Part shown: positions 1 to 9,130 of the stretch, piece after piece
Layout: each line of letters opens with the position of its first letter
Position numbering within the stretch: the first letter of the stretch is position 1
NCBI RefSeq assembly: GCF_002104455.1
Contig: NZ_NBOC01000004.1
Span: forward strand, 1 to 64,000
From: Colwellia chukchiensis
Lineage (GTDB): Bacteria > Pseudomonadota > Gammaproteobacteria > Enterobacterales > Alteromonadaceae
Length of the DNA: 64,000 bases
Direction: 5' to 3'
Made by a program: the position numbers and the translations under genes
The notes under the pieces: generated by a model
What the model was told of the DNA's origin: nothing
Seen by the model: only the letters and a program-made list of their open reading frames with translations
Database searches by the model: none

Positions 1-189
1 GGTTTTCTTACTTGTACCGTTCTTACGATTAGGCTCGGGATCTGCTCCTAAGTGTTGTTCTAGCTCCGCTTTTAAAGCGGCTTCGGTTAATTGCTTGATA
101 AGCGGTGTTAAAACACCATCTTCACCTGTTAAACCTTTACCAGATTGAAGTTCAGCTAATGCTTTGTTGAAGTCGAAAGATTGAGTCAT
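1..189 (-). CDS. IS256-family (mutator-type) transposase, N-terminal fragment at window edge
   Basis: The first 63 codons are visible, starting from an ATG at base 189 with AGGAGTGACAC just upstream as ribosome binding site. The protein begins MTQSFDFNKALAELQSGKGL and continues through TPLIKQLTEAALKAELEQHLG. This N-terminal region, with an AALKAELEQHLG-type helix, is characteristic of IS256-family transposases, which move DNA with a DDE catalytic core. The catalytic core lies outside the window, so whether the gene is intact cannot be judged. The frame is open to base 1. Confidence 0.85.
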   Translation of the reverse strand, partial: MTQSFDFNKALAELQSGKGLTGEDGVLTPLIKQLTEAALKAELEQHLGADPEPNRKNGTSKKT

Positions 190-245
190 GTGTCACTCCT
201 ATTTTATTAATAATACTGAAATGACACAGATTTCTAAACACTACC
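1..245 (-). mobile_element. IS256-family insertion sequence, 5' end only
   Basis: The window begins inside an insertion sequence that extends beyond base 1. Its transposase start lies at base 189. Read on the minus strand, the outer end appears to begin near base 245 with GGTAGTGTTTAGAAATCTGT. That stretch has the character of an IS256-type terminal repeat, and it is the point where the LysR reading frame stops resembling its family. The other end and the target duplication lie outside the window, so the exact boundary and element name cannot be fixed. The element inserted into the neighbouring regulator gene. Confidence 0.75.
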
Positions 246-706
246 TTTTCATCTATCACCGTGATCAGTAAGTCATATTCTCCCTTTATCAAGGCTTGGA
301 TTTTGTTTGCTGGGTTGTCATCAAGTAAACCGGCGAGTTCTACATGAACATCTGGATGATTAAGTTTAAATAGGTTAATAGCTTTAGGTATTAATCTAGG
401 TATTAAAGCAGGTGAGCCATTGAATTTGATGCTTTGCTGAGAGCGGTCCTTCATCAAGGTAATTTCTTCAAGCGCTCCTTTCAACTCCGCTTTTGCCGCC
501 TTTGCTCTGCGCAAAAGGATCTCGCCATATTTATTGAGTTTCAGCCGGTGCTTGGAACGATCGAATAGTGCAACTCCGAGCTCTGACTCTAAATTAGAAA
601 TACTTTTTGTGATGGCAGGTTGGGACACATACAGCTTCTGCGCCGCACCAGCGACCCCATTGCCTTCGGCAATGGCAATAAAAGCATTTATTTGGTTGAT
701 TTTCAA
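246..706 (-). pseudogene. LysR-family transcriptional regulator truncated by an IS256 element
   Basis: The N-terminal part is a standard LysR winged helix: a helix-turn-helix around NGVAGAAQKLYVSQPAITKS, then LESELGVALFDRSKHRLKLN and the linker helix. The effector-binding domain starts (SIKFNGSPALIPRLIPKAIN) but is lost after about 154 codons, where LLITVIDEK runs into IS sequence. LysR proteins are normally about 300 residues. I prefer the TTG at base 706, which has GAGGG seven bases upstream and gives the usual LysR N-terminus; a GTG at 760 is also in frame. The gene is divergent from the TonB receptor, as a local regulator often is. The remnant could still bind DNA but has lost most of its sensing domain. 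Confidence 0.85.
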
Positions 707-1088
707 TAAAGTACCCTCGTAATCACAGGTGTTATTGGCGTTACTTTTTCTATATTTCACGCAAATAGCTCAAATGTCAACATAACTAAAAGTTAAATAA
801 CCATCAATAATTATGAATATAATTTTATTTTTAGCTGAATTAATCTCAATGAGCATCATAAAAAAGCAACAAAATTAATGCATGAAATGCTTAGTAGTAG
901 AGTGCTTAAGAATTCGATATTCACTGATATTCGACTGAAGTTAATGGTTTTAAAAGCTTCTTTTCAGGCGGGATATAGCACTTCTAATCCTCGAAAGTGA
1001 AAACGTCGAGTTGCTATTTAAGGTTACTAAACGTTTAAAAGGCGCATGATTTAAATAACTAAAGACTATAACTAGGGGCAAAGTAAAC
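707..1088. other. Divergent intergenic region between LysR remnant and TonB receptor
   Basis: This 382-base AT-rich region has no convincing gene. It should hold the promoters of the divergent regulator and of the receptor operon. A spaced direct repeat GATATTC-ACT-GATATTC lies near 917-933 and could be an operator, but LysR boxes (T-N11-A dyads) are too degenerate to assign by eye. AGGGG lies about 11 bases before the receptor ATG at 1089. Confidence 0.4.
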
Positions 1089-3347
1089 ATGAATATCATT
1101 CGTAATATCTCAACCATATTTAACTCAACTGCTTGTCAAGATAGCCATGTTCATGCAGAAAATGGTTCGGCAAAAGCATCGTTGAGTCTATCAACTAAAA
1201 AGTCCAGTTTAGCGATAGCGATTGCTGGAACTATAGCGTTAGGTCCAGTTGCTGAAGCCATGGCAAAAAAGGATATGGAAGTCATTATGGTGACAGTTAA
1301 TAAACGTTCAGAGAGCCTGTTAGAAGTTGCTGGCTCTGTTCAAGTATTAGATGAGAATTTACTACAAGACTTCCAGCTAGATGAGATGGACTCAGTGGTT
1401 GACTTTATTCCAAATGCAACTTTTAGCGCTGCGCCTAGCGGTACGCCAGTACTTGCTATTAGAGGCATAGGCACTCGGGCTGGTGGCGCCATGTTGGAGC
1501 AAGATGTTGGTTTATTTATTGATGGTGTTTGGGCTGGGCGGAATAATCAGATGCAAGCCGGTTTAATGGATGTTGGCATGATTGATATCGTCAAAGGTAC
1601 TCAGGCCACGCTATACGGGCGAAATGCCTTAGTTGGCGCTATCAGTGTCACGACAAAAAAACCCGGCGACAGATTTGGCGGCTACTTCCAAATTAGCAAT
1701 GAATTTGAGTATGGCTCAAAAGCTGTAGAAGGGGCTATAGATATTCCTGTTAATGACAAGTTGGCTTTTCGTGTAGCAGGCATGTATGAGGAAGTAGGCG
1801 GTTGGATTCATAATGATGGCGTCGGACGTGATGAACCTGAAAGTGAGAATAGCTCGGTAAGAATTACTGGGGTTTATTATACCGATAACGATTGGACTAT
1901 TACTGGCAAGTTGCAGACTTCAAATCAAGAGCAAGTAGGTAATAGTTTTGTGCGTTTGCTTGAGGGGCAATTTACAGAGTTTGACGGCACAGATCGCTTC
2001 ACACCGGCCGCAGAGCCACCGACAGCCTTACGGGGTTTTTCAGAAACGGCTTTTGGTGTTGATATAATCGCACCTATTTTAACTAATGCTGATATTGGCT
2101 CTGAACGTGACTTTGTTGATACATCGTTAAAATTAGATATTCCGGTTGGTGATTATGAAATTACCGCCATTACGGGCTTTAATCAGATGGATTATACCGC
2201 CGCTTTTGACCCGTCGATTTTAGGCGGGCCTCGGGTAGTGGCTTGGTATGACGAAGAATATGAGCAATTCACGCAAGAGATTCGTTTGACCTCACCTGCA
2301 GAAGATGACTTCAATTACATTGTTGGAGTCTATTATGTCGACCAAACGGTAGACAGGTTAACTTTTCAGTACCTTAATAACGATCAACGCTTTTGGTACG
2401 GCGAGCAAGACATGAGTGCATGGTCGGTATTTGCTAGTAGTACGTACTCTATTAATGAAACATTGCGGTTAATAACAGGCGCGCGTTATACCGATGAAGG
2501 AAAAGATGCAGATATTATTGTGCATGGCAACCGAGAAGATGACGGTGTCTATGCAAATGCAACAGATAGTATTGATGAAAGCACGCTAGACGGCTCGATC
2601 ACACTCGAGTTTGATGGTAGCGACAGCCTATTAATATTTGGTGGTATTGCAACCGGCTCAAAAAGACCAGGCTTGGCCAGTGGTAATCCAGTAAATAATA
2701 CCGACTTTGTTGGCGCAAATTCATTATTTATACCCACCGAAGAAATTCTGACATTTGAAGTTGGTTTTAAATATGAAATGGCTAACGGTTATATTAATGC
2801 CACTGTTTTTGATATGGACATTTCAGACTTTCAAAACGCAAGTTTTAATAACGGTAACCTAGTTATTAGTTCGTTTGATGTCGACAGTCGAGGCATTGAG
2901 TTAGATACCTATCATTACTTAACGGATGAAATCACGTTAAAGACGGGGTTTGGAGTTATGGATGTTGAAGATGTAAGCAATAATGCCGAAGTATCAGGAG
3001 CACCAAAGTTTTCTGCTAATGTCACTCTTACTTATGAGTCAGACGCCTTAATTAGTAACTTCATATCGCGAGCCAGTGTCAATATTAGTCACAAATCATC
3101 TCATTGGTTAAATGCAACGGTTGGCGAAAGTAATCAATACAATGAAATCGATGCGGTTACGCTGCTAAATGCCAACATGTCACTAAGCCACTTAGATTCA
3201 GGCATTAAAGTTTCATTATTTGTTAAGAATTTAACGGATGAAGAATACGCTGACTTTTCTTATAACGCGCCTGGTGCTAATAACGACTATATTTTTGGCG
3301 TCGCAAAAGGCCGCACCATTGGTTTAGAAGCAAAGTATAGTTTTTAA
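1089..3347 (+). CDS. TonB-dependent outer-membrane receptor
   Basis: This 752-residue protein is a TonB-dependent receptor that would import a ligand across the outer membrane using TonB-ExbBD energy. After an extended N-terminus with a hydrophobic segment (about residues 40-60, ending PVAEAMA) comes a TonB-box-like stretch and a plug domain (about 70-185) with the usual IRGIGTR, DGVW, IDIVKGTQATLYGRN and GAISVTTKKP motifs. The rest is a 22-strand-type barrel ending in the terminal beta signal with Phe last (GRTIGLEAKYSF). It is closest in style to the Caulobacter/Sphingomonas-type receptors used for organic nutrients rather than classical siderophore receptors. Its place before two sulfatases suggests a sulfated organic substrate; the actual ligand is unknown. 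Confidence 0.92.
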   Translation: MNIIRNISTIFNSTACQDSHVHAENGSAKASLSLSTKKSSLAIAIAGTIALGPVAEAMAKKDMEVIMVTVNKRSESLLEVAGSVQVLDENLLQDFQLDEMDSVVDFIPNATFSAAPSGTPVLAIRGIGTRAGGAMLEQDVGLFIDGVWAGRNNQMQAGLMDVGMIDIVKGTQATLYGRNALVGAISVTTKKPGDRFGGYFQISNEFEYGSKAVEGAIDIPVNDKLAFRVAGMYEEVGGWIHNDGVGRDEPESENSSVRITGVYYTDNDWTITGKLQTSNQEQVGNSFVRLLEGQFTEFDGTDRFTPAAEPPTALRGFSETAFGVDIIAPILTNADIGSERDFVDTSLKLDIPVGDYEITAITGFNQMDYTAAFDPSILGGPRVVAWYDEEYEQFTQEIRLTSPAEDDFNYIVGVYYVDQTVDRLTFQYLNNDQRFWYGEQDMSAWSVFASSTYSINETLRLITGARYTDEGKDADIIVHGNREDDGVYANATDSIDESTLDGSITLEFDGSDSLLIFGGIATGSKRPGLASGNPVNNTDFVGANSLFIPTEEILTFEVGFKYEMANGYINATVFDMDISDFQNASFNNGNLVISSFDVDSRGIELDTYHYLTDEITLKTGFGVMDVEDVSNNAEVSGAPKFSANVTLTYESDALISNFISRASVNISHKSSHWLNATVGESNQYNEIDAVTLLNANMSLSHLDSGIKVSLFVKNLTDEEYADFSYNAPGANNDYIFGVAKGRTIGLEAKYSF

Positions 3348-3359
3348 CTTGCTTGTTGA

Positions 3360-3393
3360 GGGTTCACTGGCGGTTTAACAGTGAGCCCTTTTT
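3360..3393 (+). terminator. Rho-independent terminator after the TonB receptor gene
   Basis: GGGTTCACTG (3360-3369) can pair with CAGTGAGCCC (3379-3388), with one G-U pair across a nine-base loop. Five T residues follow directly. It lies between the receptor and the first sulfatase, so it may reduce rather than abolish read-through into the sulfatase genes. Confidence 0.8.
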
Positions 3394-3432
3394 ACTTGTT
3401 CGAATGTCCAGCATTTAGGATTGGAGTCTAAT

Positions 3433-5175
3433 ATGTATCACCGACAAGGCTTAGCTAGCCCTTTTTTGACAGTGTTTGTTGTCGCTATTGTATGTCTGGT
3501 TATAACACCTTCTAGAGCAGCTGACACGCGCCAAAAAATGCCTGTTGAACGGCCTAATATTTTATTTATTGTTGCTGATGATATGGCGTACACAGATATT
3601 GGCGCGTTTGGGGGGGGAGATATCCAAACACCCACCTTAGATACGCTGGCAGATGAGGGCATTAGGTTCTCACGATTTTATGCGGGTGCACAATGTTCGA
3701 CAACGCGCGCTATGTTGATGACGGGCGTTGACAATCATAGAGCCGGCTTAGGAACAACTGTGGGGGCTTATTCTCAACCTGCAGCAAATCAGCTTGGTAA
3801 ACCTGGCTATGAAGGCGAACTGCGTAGTGATGTCATTACTTTATCAACAATTTTGCAAAATGCGGGTTATTACAATGTCATGGTGGGAAAATGGCATTTA
3901 GGCGCTAGTAAAGACAATAAACCCAGTAGCCGAGGGTTTGATCAAACATTTGCCATGCAGCAAAATAGTGATCATTTCGATGATCAATTAGGCTCTTTTG
4001 GTTTTGGTCACCGAGATTATTGGCGTAACGGTGAAATTGTAGAAAAGCTGCCAAAAGGTTTTTTTTCAAGCCGTAACTTCACAACAGAGTTTATCAAATA
4101 CTTAGATCAGCGCGACAAAGCTAAACCATTTTTTGGTTACTTAGCTTATACCGCTCCGCATTATCCGCTGCAAGCACCTGAGGATATCATTGATAAATAT
4201 CAAGGGCACTACGATGCTGGCTATGACGATTTGCGTAGTAAACGCATCAAAGGCTTACAAGCGTCGGGTTTAATAAACAAAGAGGCCAAGCATAGCCTAT
4301 TTCGAAGTGATGTACGGGCGTGGAACACCTTGTCAGACAAAGAGAAGCAACGTTCTGCTAGGTCAATGGAAATATATGCGGCCATGGTTGATGACATGGA
4401 TCAGAATATTAGTAGGGTATTGGCATACCTAAAGTCTAAAAACCTTTATCACAATACCCTGATTATTTTTTTGAGTGATAATGGTGCGGAAGCGGCATCA
4501 GCACAACGAGGACATGCACCAGCATTACTGCCGAAAGCGAGAAACCTAGATAACAGCCTTGAAAATATGGGCCGACGAGGCTCGGTTGTTCTGTATTCGC
4601 ACACTTGGGCTGCGGCTGGAAATGGCATATTTCGAGAGTATAAGTTTTCCGGTGCTGAGGGTGGTGTTCGCGTTCCGGCAGTGATTAGTTGGCCCGCTGG
4701 TGGTTTAGCTCCTCGCATAAATCATGGCGTGACGAGTGTACTTGACATTATGCCAACAGTACTCGAATTAGCCAGAGTTGAACACCCAACTCAAACGCAT
4801 GCCAATGCGGTTTATCAAGCACCGATAGGCAAGTCACTGGTGCATGTTCTTATGAATGACACGGACAGTATCAGAAGTGAAAGCGAGTACCTCGGCTTTG
4901 AGTTTTGGGGCGGACGCGGTGTTGTCGCAGGTGATTGGAAGCTCACGGGCTTGTATGACCAAGACACAGAAACAATGCAAGCGTGGCAATTATTTAACCT
5001 TGCTACGGATCCGGGTGAGCAAAGAGATCTTGCTAAAGAACAACCAGTCGTTATGAAGCAAATGCTGAGTTATTGGCAAGATTATGTCACAAACAATGGG
5101 GTCATTTTAGCTGAGCCTAATGTACCAGCATTGCGTAAACCCCAAAAAACATTTTTAGAGAGTACGGTAAAATGA
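3433..5175 (+). CDS. Sulfatase (arylsulfatase-like), secreted, with non-standard CSTTR active-site motif
   Basis: This alkaline-phosphatase-superfamily sulfatase would hydrolyse sulfate esters in the periplasm. I start at ATG 3433 (580 residues) because GGAG lies six bases upstream; an in-frame TTG at 3421 has no proper spacing. A signal peptide precedes SRAADTRQ. Family motifs are visible: PNILFIVADDMAYTD (metal ligands), the catalytic Cys at about residue 88, GKWHLG, and FLSDNGAEAAS (metal ligands). The Cys motif reads C-S-T-T-R, not the usual C-x-P/A-S/T-R that is converted to formylglycine, so maturation is uncertain. The 3' end overlaps the next sulfatase by four bases, indicating translational coupling. 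Substrate unknown. Confidence 0.9.
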   Translation: MYHRQGLASPFLTVFVVAIVCLVITPSRAADTRQKMPVERPNILFIVADDMAYTDIGAFGGGDIQTPTLDTLADEGIRFSRFYAGAQCSTTRAMLMTGVDNHRAGLGTTVGAYSQPAANQLGKPGYEGELRSDVITLSTILQNAGYYNVMVGKWHLGASKDNKPSSRGFDQTFAMQQNSDHFDDQLGSFGFGHRDYWRNGEIVEKLPKGFFSSRNFTTEFIKYLDQRDKAKPFFGYLAYTAPHYPLQAPEDIIDKYQGHYDAGYDDLRSKRIKGLQASGLINKEAKHSLFRSDVRAWNTLSDKEKQRSARSMEIYAAMVDDMDQNISRVLAYLKSKNLYHNTLIIFLSDNGAEAASAQRGHAPALLPKARNLDNSLENMGRRGSVVLYSHTWAAAGNGIFREYKFSGAEGGVRVPAVISWPAGGLAPRINHGVTSVLDIMPTVLELARVEHPTQTHANAVYQAPIGKSLVHVLMNDTDSIRSESEYLGFEFWGGRGVVAGDWKLTGLYDQDTETMQAWQLFNLATDPGEQRDLAKEQPVVMKQMLSYWQDYVTNNGVILAEPNVPALRKPQKTFLESTVK

Positions 5176-6887
5176 TCCCTATCAGATTGATATTAGCTAT
5201 GTTACTTGTTTTCATTTCATCCGCTTGTGCAAAGCATAATGATACTGATTCAACGACTACTCAACCCAATATACTATTAATCGTAGCAGACGATCTTGGC
5301 TACTCGGACTTAGGTAGCTTTGGTGGTGAAATTGATACCCCAAATTTAGACAAACTCGCCACTTCAGGGCTGCAGCTAACTAATTTTTATGCTGCACCAA
5401 CCTGCTCACCAAGCCGGGCTATGCTGCTGTCTGGTATGGACAATCACTTAGTTGGGCTAGGTACACAAAAATATTATTGGTCAGAGGAGCAGAAGGGCCG
5501 CCCAGGCTATGAAGGTTTTTTAAATGAGCGCTTTGTCACGCTTGCAACTCGACTAAAAGATGCTGGTTATCGTACCTATATGGCGGGAAAGTGGCACTTA
5601 GGTTATGACGAAACGACCTATCCATCTGCGCGTGGCTTTGAAGAAAGTTTTGCTCTTTTAGAAGGGGGTGCTAGCCACTTTGATCAGCGCGGCGTGATCC
5701 CTAATGCTAGCAAAGCGAACTATAGAAAAAATGGCAAAGCAGTGGCGCTACCTAAAGACTTTTTTTCGTCAGCATTTTACACCGACAGATTAATTGAAAA
5801 TATTGAAAGCAACCGAAAAGATGGTCAACCTTTCTTTGCTTATGCGGCTTATACAGCGCCTCATTGGCCACTGCAAGCACCTGAAGAGAATATTGCCAAG
5901 TATAAAGGAAAATATGATGCAGGTTATGAAGCAATCATTGCTGCACGATTGCAGCGTATGAAAGAGCTCGATTTAATCGCCAACGTGGTCGAAGCAAACC
6001 CAGGTGCTGAAGTGTACCCTACTTGGGATGAACTTACAGCAACACAAAAAAAACACGAAGCGCGGCTAATGGAAATATATGCCGGTATGGTAGATGCTTT
6101 AGATTTACATATCGGTCGATTGATCAATTATCTTGAAGAAACAGGACAACTAGAAAACACCATAATCGTTTTTATGTCAGATAATGGCGCAGAAGGAGCC
6201 AACCCATTAGATATTGAAGCAGGTAAAAATGAGCCTAATGCAACATGGATCCCGAACAACTTTGATAATAGTGACGACAACTTGGGCAAAGCTGGCTCGT
6301 TTGTTTCCACAGGTCCTGGATGGGCACGCGTGAGCAGTACCCCTTCGCGTTTATATAAAGGGTTTACCACGGAAGGGGGCATTAAAGTACCGGCATTTAT
6401 TTATTACCCTCAAATGGCCCGTTCAAAACAAAAATCTAGTGAGTTTGTTTCTGTGATGGATGTCGCGCCGACCCTAATGGAGCTAGCAGGTCTCGATCCG
6501 AAATCGACGCGTTATCAGGAGCGAACTGTGTTGCCGATGACAGGAACCAGTTTGTTGGGGTATCTACAAGAGCAACAAACTAGTGTGCATGGCGAAAACT
6601 TTAGCGCTGCGTGGGAATTATTTGGTCGTCGTGCCGTACGCTTGGGAGACTGGAAGATGGTTTGGCTTAATGAACCCTGGGGTAATGGCCGCTGGCAGTT
6701 GTATAACTTGGCACAAGATCCAGCAGAAAAGAATGACCTCTACCATTTGTACCCAAAAATAGTACACAAATTAAAGCAAGCTTGGCATGACTATGTAAAG
6801 CGCAATGACATGGTGGTTGTGGATAAAGTCGACATTCTCTACAGCAATGGTACGTCTCACTATAAGGGGGCGCAGGTAAGTAAATAG
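5172..6887 (+). CDS. Sulfatase (arylsulfatase-like), secreted
   Basis: This second sulfatase has 571 residues and is a clear paralogue of its upstream neighbour. It has a signal peptide ending near ISSACA, which could be a poor lipobox or a signal peptidase I site. The metal-binding PNILLIVADDLGYSDLG block follows, then a canonical C-S-P-S-R formylglycine motif with Cys at residue 78, GKWHLGYD, and FMSDNGAEGAN. Maturation would need a formylglycine-generating enzyme (FGE or anSME type) encoded elsewhere. The ATG overlaps the stop of the first sulfatase (ATGA). No glycoside hydrolase or lyase lies nearby, which argues for small sulfate esters rather than a sulfated polysaccharide; that is inference. 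Confidence 0.92.
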   Translation: MIPIRLILAMLLVFISSACAKHNDTDSTTTQPNILLIVADDLGYSDLGSFGGEIDTPNLDKLATSGLQLTNFYAAPTCSPSRAMLLSGMDNHLVGLGTQKYYWSEEQKGRPGYEGFLNERFVTLATRLKDAGYRTYMAGKWHLGYDETTYPSARGFEESFALLEGGASHFDQRGVIPNASKANYRKNGKAVALPKDFFSSAFYTDRLIENIESNRKDGQPFFAYAAYTAPHWPLQAPEENIAKYKGKYDAGYEAIIAARLQRMKELDLIANVVEANPGAEVYPTWDELTATQKKHEARLMEIYAGMVDALDLHIGRLINYLEETGQLENTIIVFMSDNGAEGANPLDIEAGKNEPNATWIPNNFDNSDDNLGKAGSFVSTGPGWARVSSTPSRLYKGFTTEGGIKVPAFIYYPQMARSKQKSSEFVSVMDVAPTLMELAGLDPKSTRYQERTVLPMTGTSLLGYLQEQQTSVHGENFSAAWELFGRRAVRLGDWKMVWLNEPWGNGRWQLYNLAQDPAEKNDLYHLYPKIVHKLKQAWHDYVKRNDMVVVDKVDILYSNGTSHYKGAQVSK

Positions 6888-6961
6888 TTCGGTCATTTTT
6901 AAAGTATTCCAATAAGAAATTGGCAGTTATGCAATCTAAAAAACATCGGAGTTTAAATTAT

Positions 6962-7285
6962 ATGTCAGCTTTAAGTTTATCAGAAATTAGAGAACGGCCA
7001 GCTTTCAAAGAGCTAGTACAGAAAAGGCGCAAAATGCGAGTAACGATGATTAGCATGATGATGCTGGTTTTTATAGGCTATTTGTTTGCTTGGGCATTTT
7101 TACCTGAATTTGTAAATCTGCGTCTCCCCGCAGACAGCTCGGTAACAATTGGTATTTGGATTACCGTGGTTGTGGTACTCGTTGCTATTCTGTTATCTGC
7201 CTACTATGCAATGATTGCCGGTAAACAACTAGACCTGCTTAATGAAAAACTAATCAAGGATATTCATCATGATGCTAAAAAATAA
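6962..7285 (+). CDS. DUF485-family (YjcH-like) inner-membrane protein
   Basis: This is a small protein of 107 residues from ATG 6962, chosen because GGAG sits ten bases upstream and the resulting N-terminus (ALSLSEIRERPAFKELVQKR) is where DUF485 proteins start; TTG 6920 and ATG 6929 are also in frame. It has two membrane segments, around MISMMMLVFIGYLFAWAFLP and IGIWITVVVVLVAILLSAYY. DUF485 proteins such as YjcH are typically encoded directly before ActP-type symporters, as here, and are thought to assist them. The 3' end overlaps the symporter start by 17 bases, so the two are translationally coupled. Confidence 0.85.
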   Translation: MSALSLSEIRERPAFKELVQKRRKMRVTMISMMMLVFIGYLFAWAFLPEFVNLRLPADSSVTIGIWITVVVVLVAILLSAYYAMIAGKQLDLLNEKLIKDIHHDAKK

Positions 7286-8954
7286 GCGTAGGAATGTGAG
7301 TCTACTTTTTCTGACGGCAATTAGCTTGTTCTTAACTCAACCTATGGCTTGGGCTGCTGGGTCTATTTCTGGCGATGTAGCAAAGCAGGCATTAAATATT
7401 CCAGCAATAGTCATTTTTATATTGTTTGTGTTAGTGACCCTAGTGATTACCTATTGGGCAGCTAGAAAAACAAGTACTACTAAAGAGTTTTATACCGCAG
7501 GAGGGGGGATCCCAGCGTGGCAAAATGGCGTTGCAATTTCAGGTGACTTTTTGTCTGCTGCGACCTTATTAGGTATTACCAGTAGCATTTATGTTATGGG
7601 GGTTGATGGTTTAGCGATTATCGCAGGCACGTTAGGCGCATGGCCAGTGGTACTATTTTTAATAGCAGAGCGACTTCGCAACTTAGGGCGGTTTACTTTT
7701 ATTGATGTGGTATCATTTCGATTATCAGCGTCGAAAATAAGACCTTTAGCGGCGGTGTCGTCACTTTTTGTCTTGGTTTTTTATCTGATCGCCCAGCTAG
7801 TAGGCGCTGGCAAACTAGTGCAGTTACTATTTGGTTTAGATTATTTAGTCGCTATTATTTCAGTTAGCTTATTAATGGTAGTTTATGTTGCGTTTGGCGG
7901 CATGCTAGCCGCTACATGGGTGCAATTTATTAAATCAGTGCTACTTGTCGCTGGTGGCACAATATTAGCTTTGCTGCTACTTATTCAATTCGATTTTGAT
8001 TTTGGGAAAATTTTTACCAGTGCAGTTGAAACTCACCCAAAAGGCGGCGCTATTGTTGAAGTGGGTGGCTGGTTAAAAGACCCATTATCGGTTATTTCGT
8101 TAGGGATGACCTTATTATTTGGCTTTATTGGCTTGCCACACATCTTAATGAGACTGTTTACTGTTAAAGATGCTGCTGCGTCTAGAAAGTCAGCTTTTTA
8201 TGCAATTTCTATTATCGGTTATTTTCAACTACTGATTATTTTAATTGGTTTTGGTGCATTATCGTTAATTATGTTTAATGGCAATTACCATGATGCAGCC
8301 GGCGACATGATTGGTGGCAATAATATGGCGGTATTACATGTCTCGCACCTGTTAGGTGGCGATATTTTGCTTGGCTTTATTGCCGCAGTGACTTTCGCGA
8401 CAATTCTAGCTGTGGTGTCTGGATTGACAATATCGGCTGCCGCAACCATAGCTCATGATTTATATGCAGGCACCTTTGCAAAAGGAAAAGTTACTGAAAA
8501 GAAAGAAATGATCGTGTCGAAAATTGCAGTTGTTGGTACAGGTGTCTTAGCAATTATTATGGGCGTTGTCTTTGAACACCAGAACGTGGTGTTTGTTTCT
8601 AATTTAGCTATGGCTATTGCAGCTAGTGCCAATGCGCCAGTGTTAATCATGGCTATGTTTTGGGGAGGGTTAACCACCCGAGGTGCTATCGCAGGTATTG
8701 TCTTAGGCTTAGCTAGCTCGTTATTACTGATAGTGCTTGGCCCTCAAGTTATGGTGGAAGTCTTGGGGATGGAGCAAGCTATTTTTCCATATGCTTACCC
8801 TACCGTGGTATCAGTCCCTTTGGCTTTTTTATCGATTTGGTATTTTTCTATCAGTGATAAAAGCGAGTCGGCTGCTGCAGAAAGGCTAACTTACCAAGAT
8901 CAATTTGTCTTGTCAGAAACCGGTATCGGTGTTCAAGATGCTGTAGAACATTAA
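7269..8954 (+). CDS. Sodium:solute symporter, ActP-like (SSS family)
   Basis: This 561-residue polytopic membrane protein belongs to the sodium:solute symporter family, closest in organisation to cation/acetate symporter ActP. After a signal-like N-terminus (to PMAWAAG), the first core segment carries the SSS hallmark YWAARKTSTTKEFYTAGGG, with NGVAISGDFLSAATLLG following. The partner DUF485 gene upstream is the usual arrangement for ActP. ActP itself takes up acetate, glycolate and other short monocarboxylates. In this sulfatase operon the substrate may instead be the organic product left after sulfate removal; that is inference. ATG 7269 and ATG 7272 are adjacent possible starts. Confidence 0.88.
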   Translation: MMLKNKRRNVSLLFLTAISLFLTQPMAWAAGSISGDVAKQALNIPAIVIFILFVLVTLVITYWAARKTSTTKEFYTAGGGIPAWQNGVAISGDFLSAATLLGITSSIYVMGVDGLAIIAGTLGAWPVVLFLIAERLRNLGRFTFIDVVSFRLSASKIRPLAAVSSLFVLVFYLIAQLVGAGKLVQLLFGLDYLVAIISVSLLMVVYVAFGGMLAATWVQFIKSVLLVAGGTILALLLLIQFDFDFGKIFTSAVETHPKGGAIVEVGGWLKDPLSVISLGMTLLFGFIGLPHILMRLFTVKDAAASRKSAFYAISIIGYFQLLIILIGFGALSLIMFNGNYHDAAGDMIGGNNMAVLHVSHLLGGDILLGFIAAVTFATILAVVSGLTISAAATIAHDLYAGTFAKGKVTEKKEMIVSKIAVVGTGVLAIIMGVVFEHQNVVFVSNLAMAIAASANAPVLIMAMFWGGLTTRGAIAGIVLGLASSLLLIVLGPQVMVEVLGMEQAIFPYAYPTVVSVPLAFLSIWYFSISDKSESAAAERLTYQDQFVLSETGIGVQDAVEH

Positions 8955-9130
8955 AAGTGGCAAGTGCTCAATAAGCTTATACTGGCTAAATAAAGCAACG
9001 ACTTAGCGAGAGGGGGAATTTTAAGCAAAAGTATCTAAGCCGCTTTGTGGTCATTTTACATTGCAACAAAGCGCTGTTTTTTTTTGGTGATTTTCGTACC
9101 AATTTTATTATTAAAAGTGAGTTAAAAATT

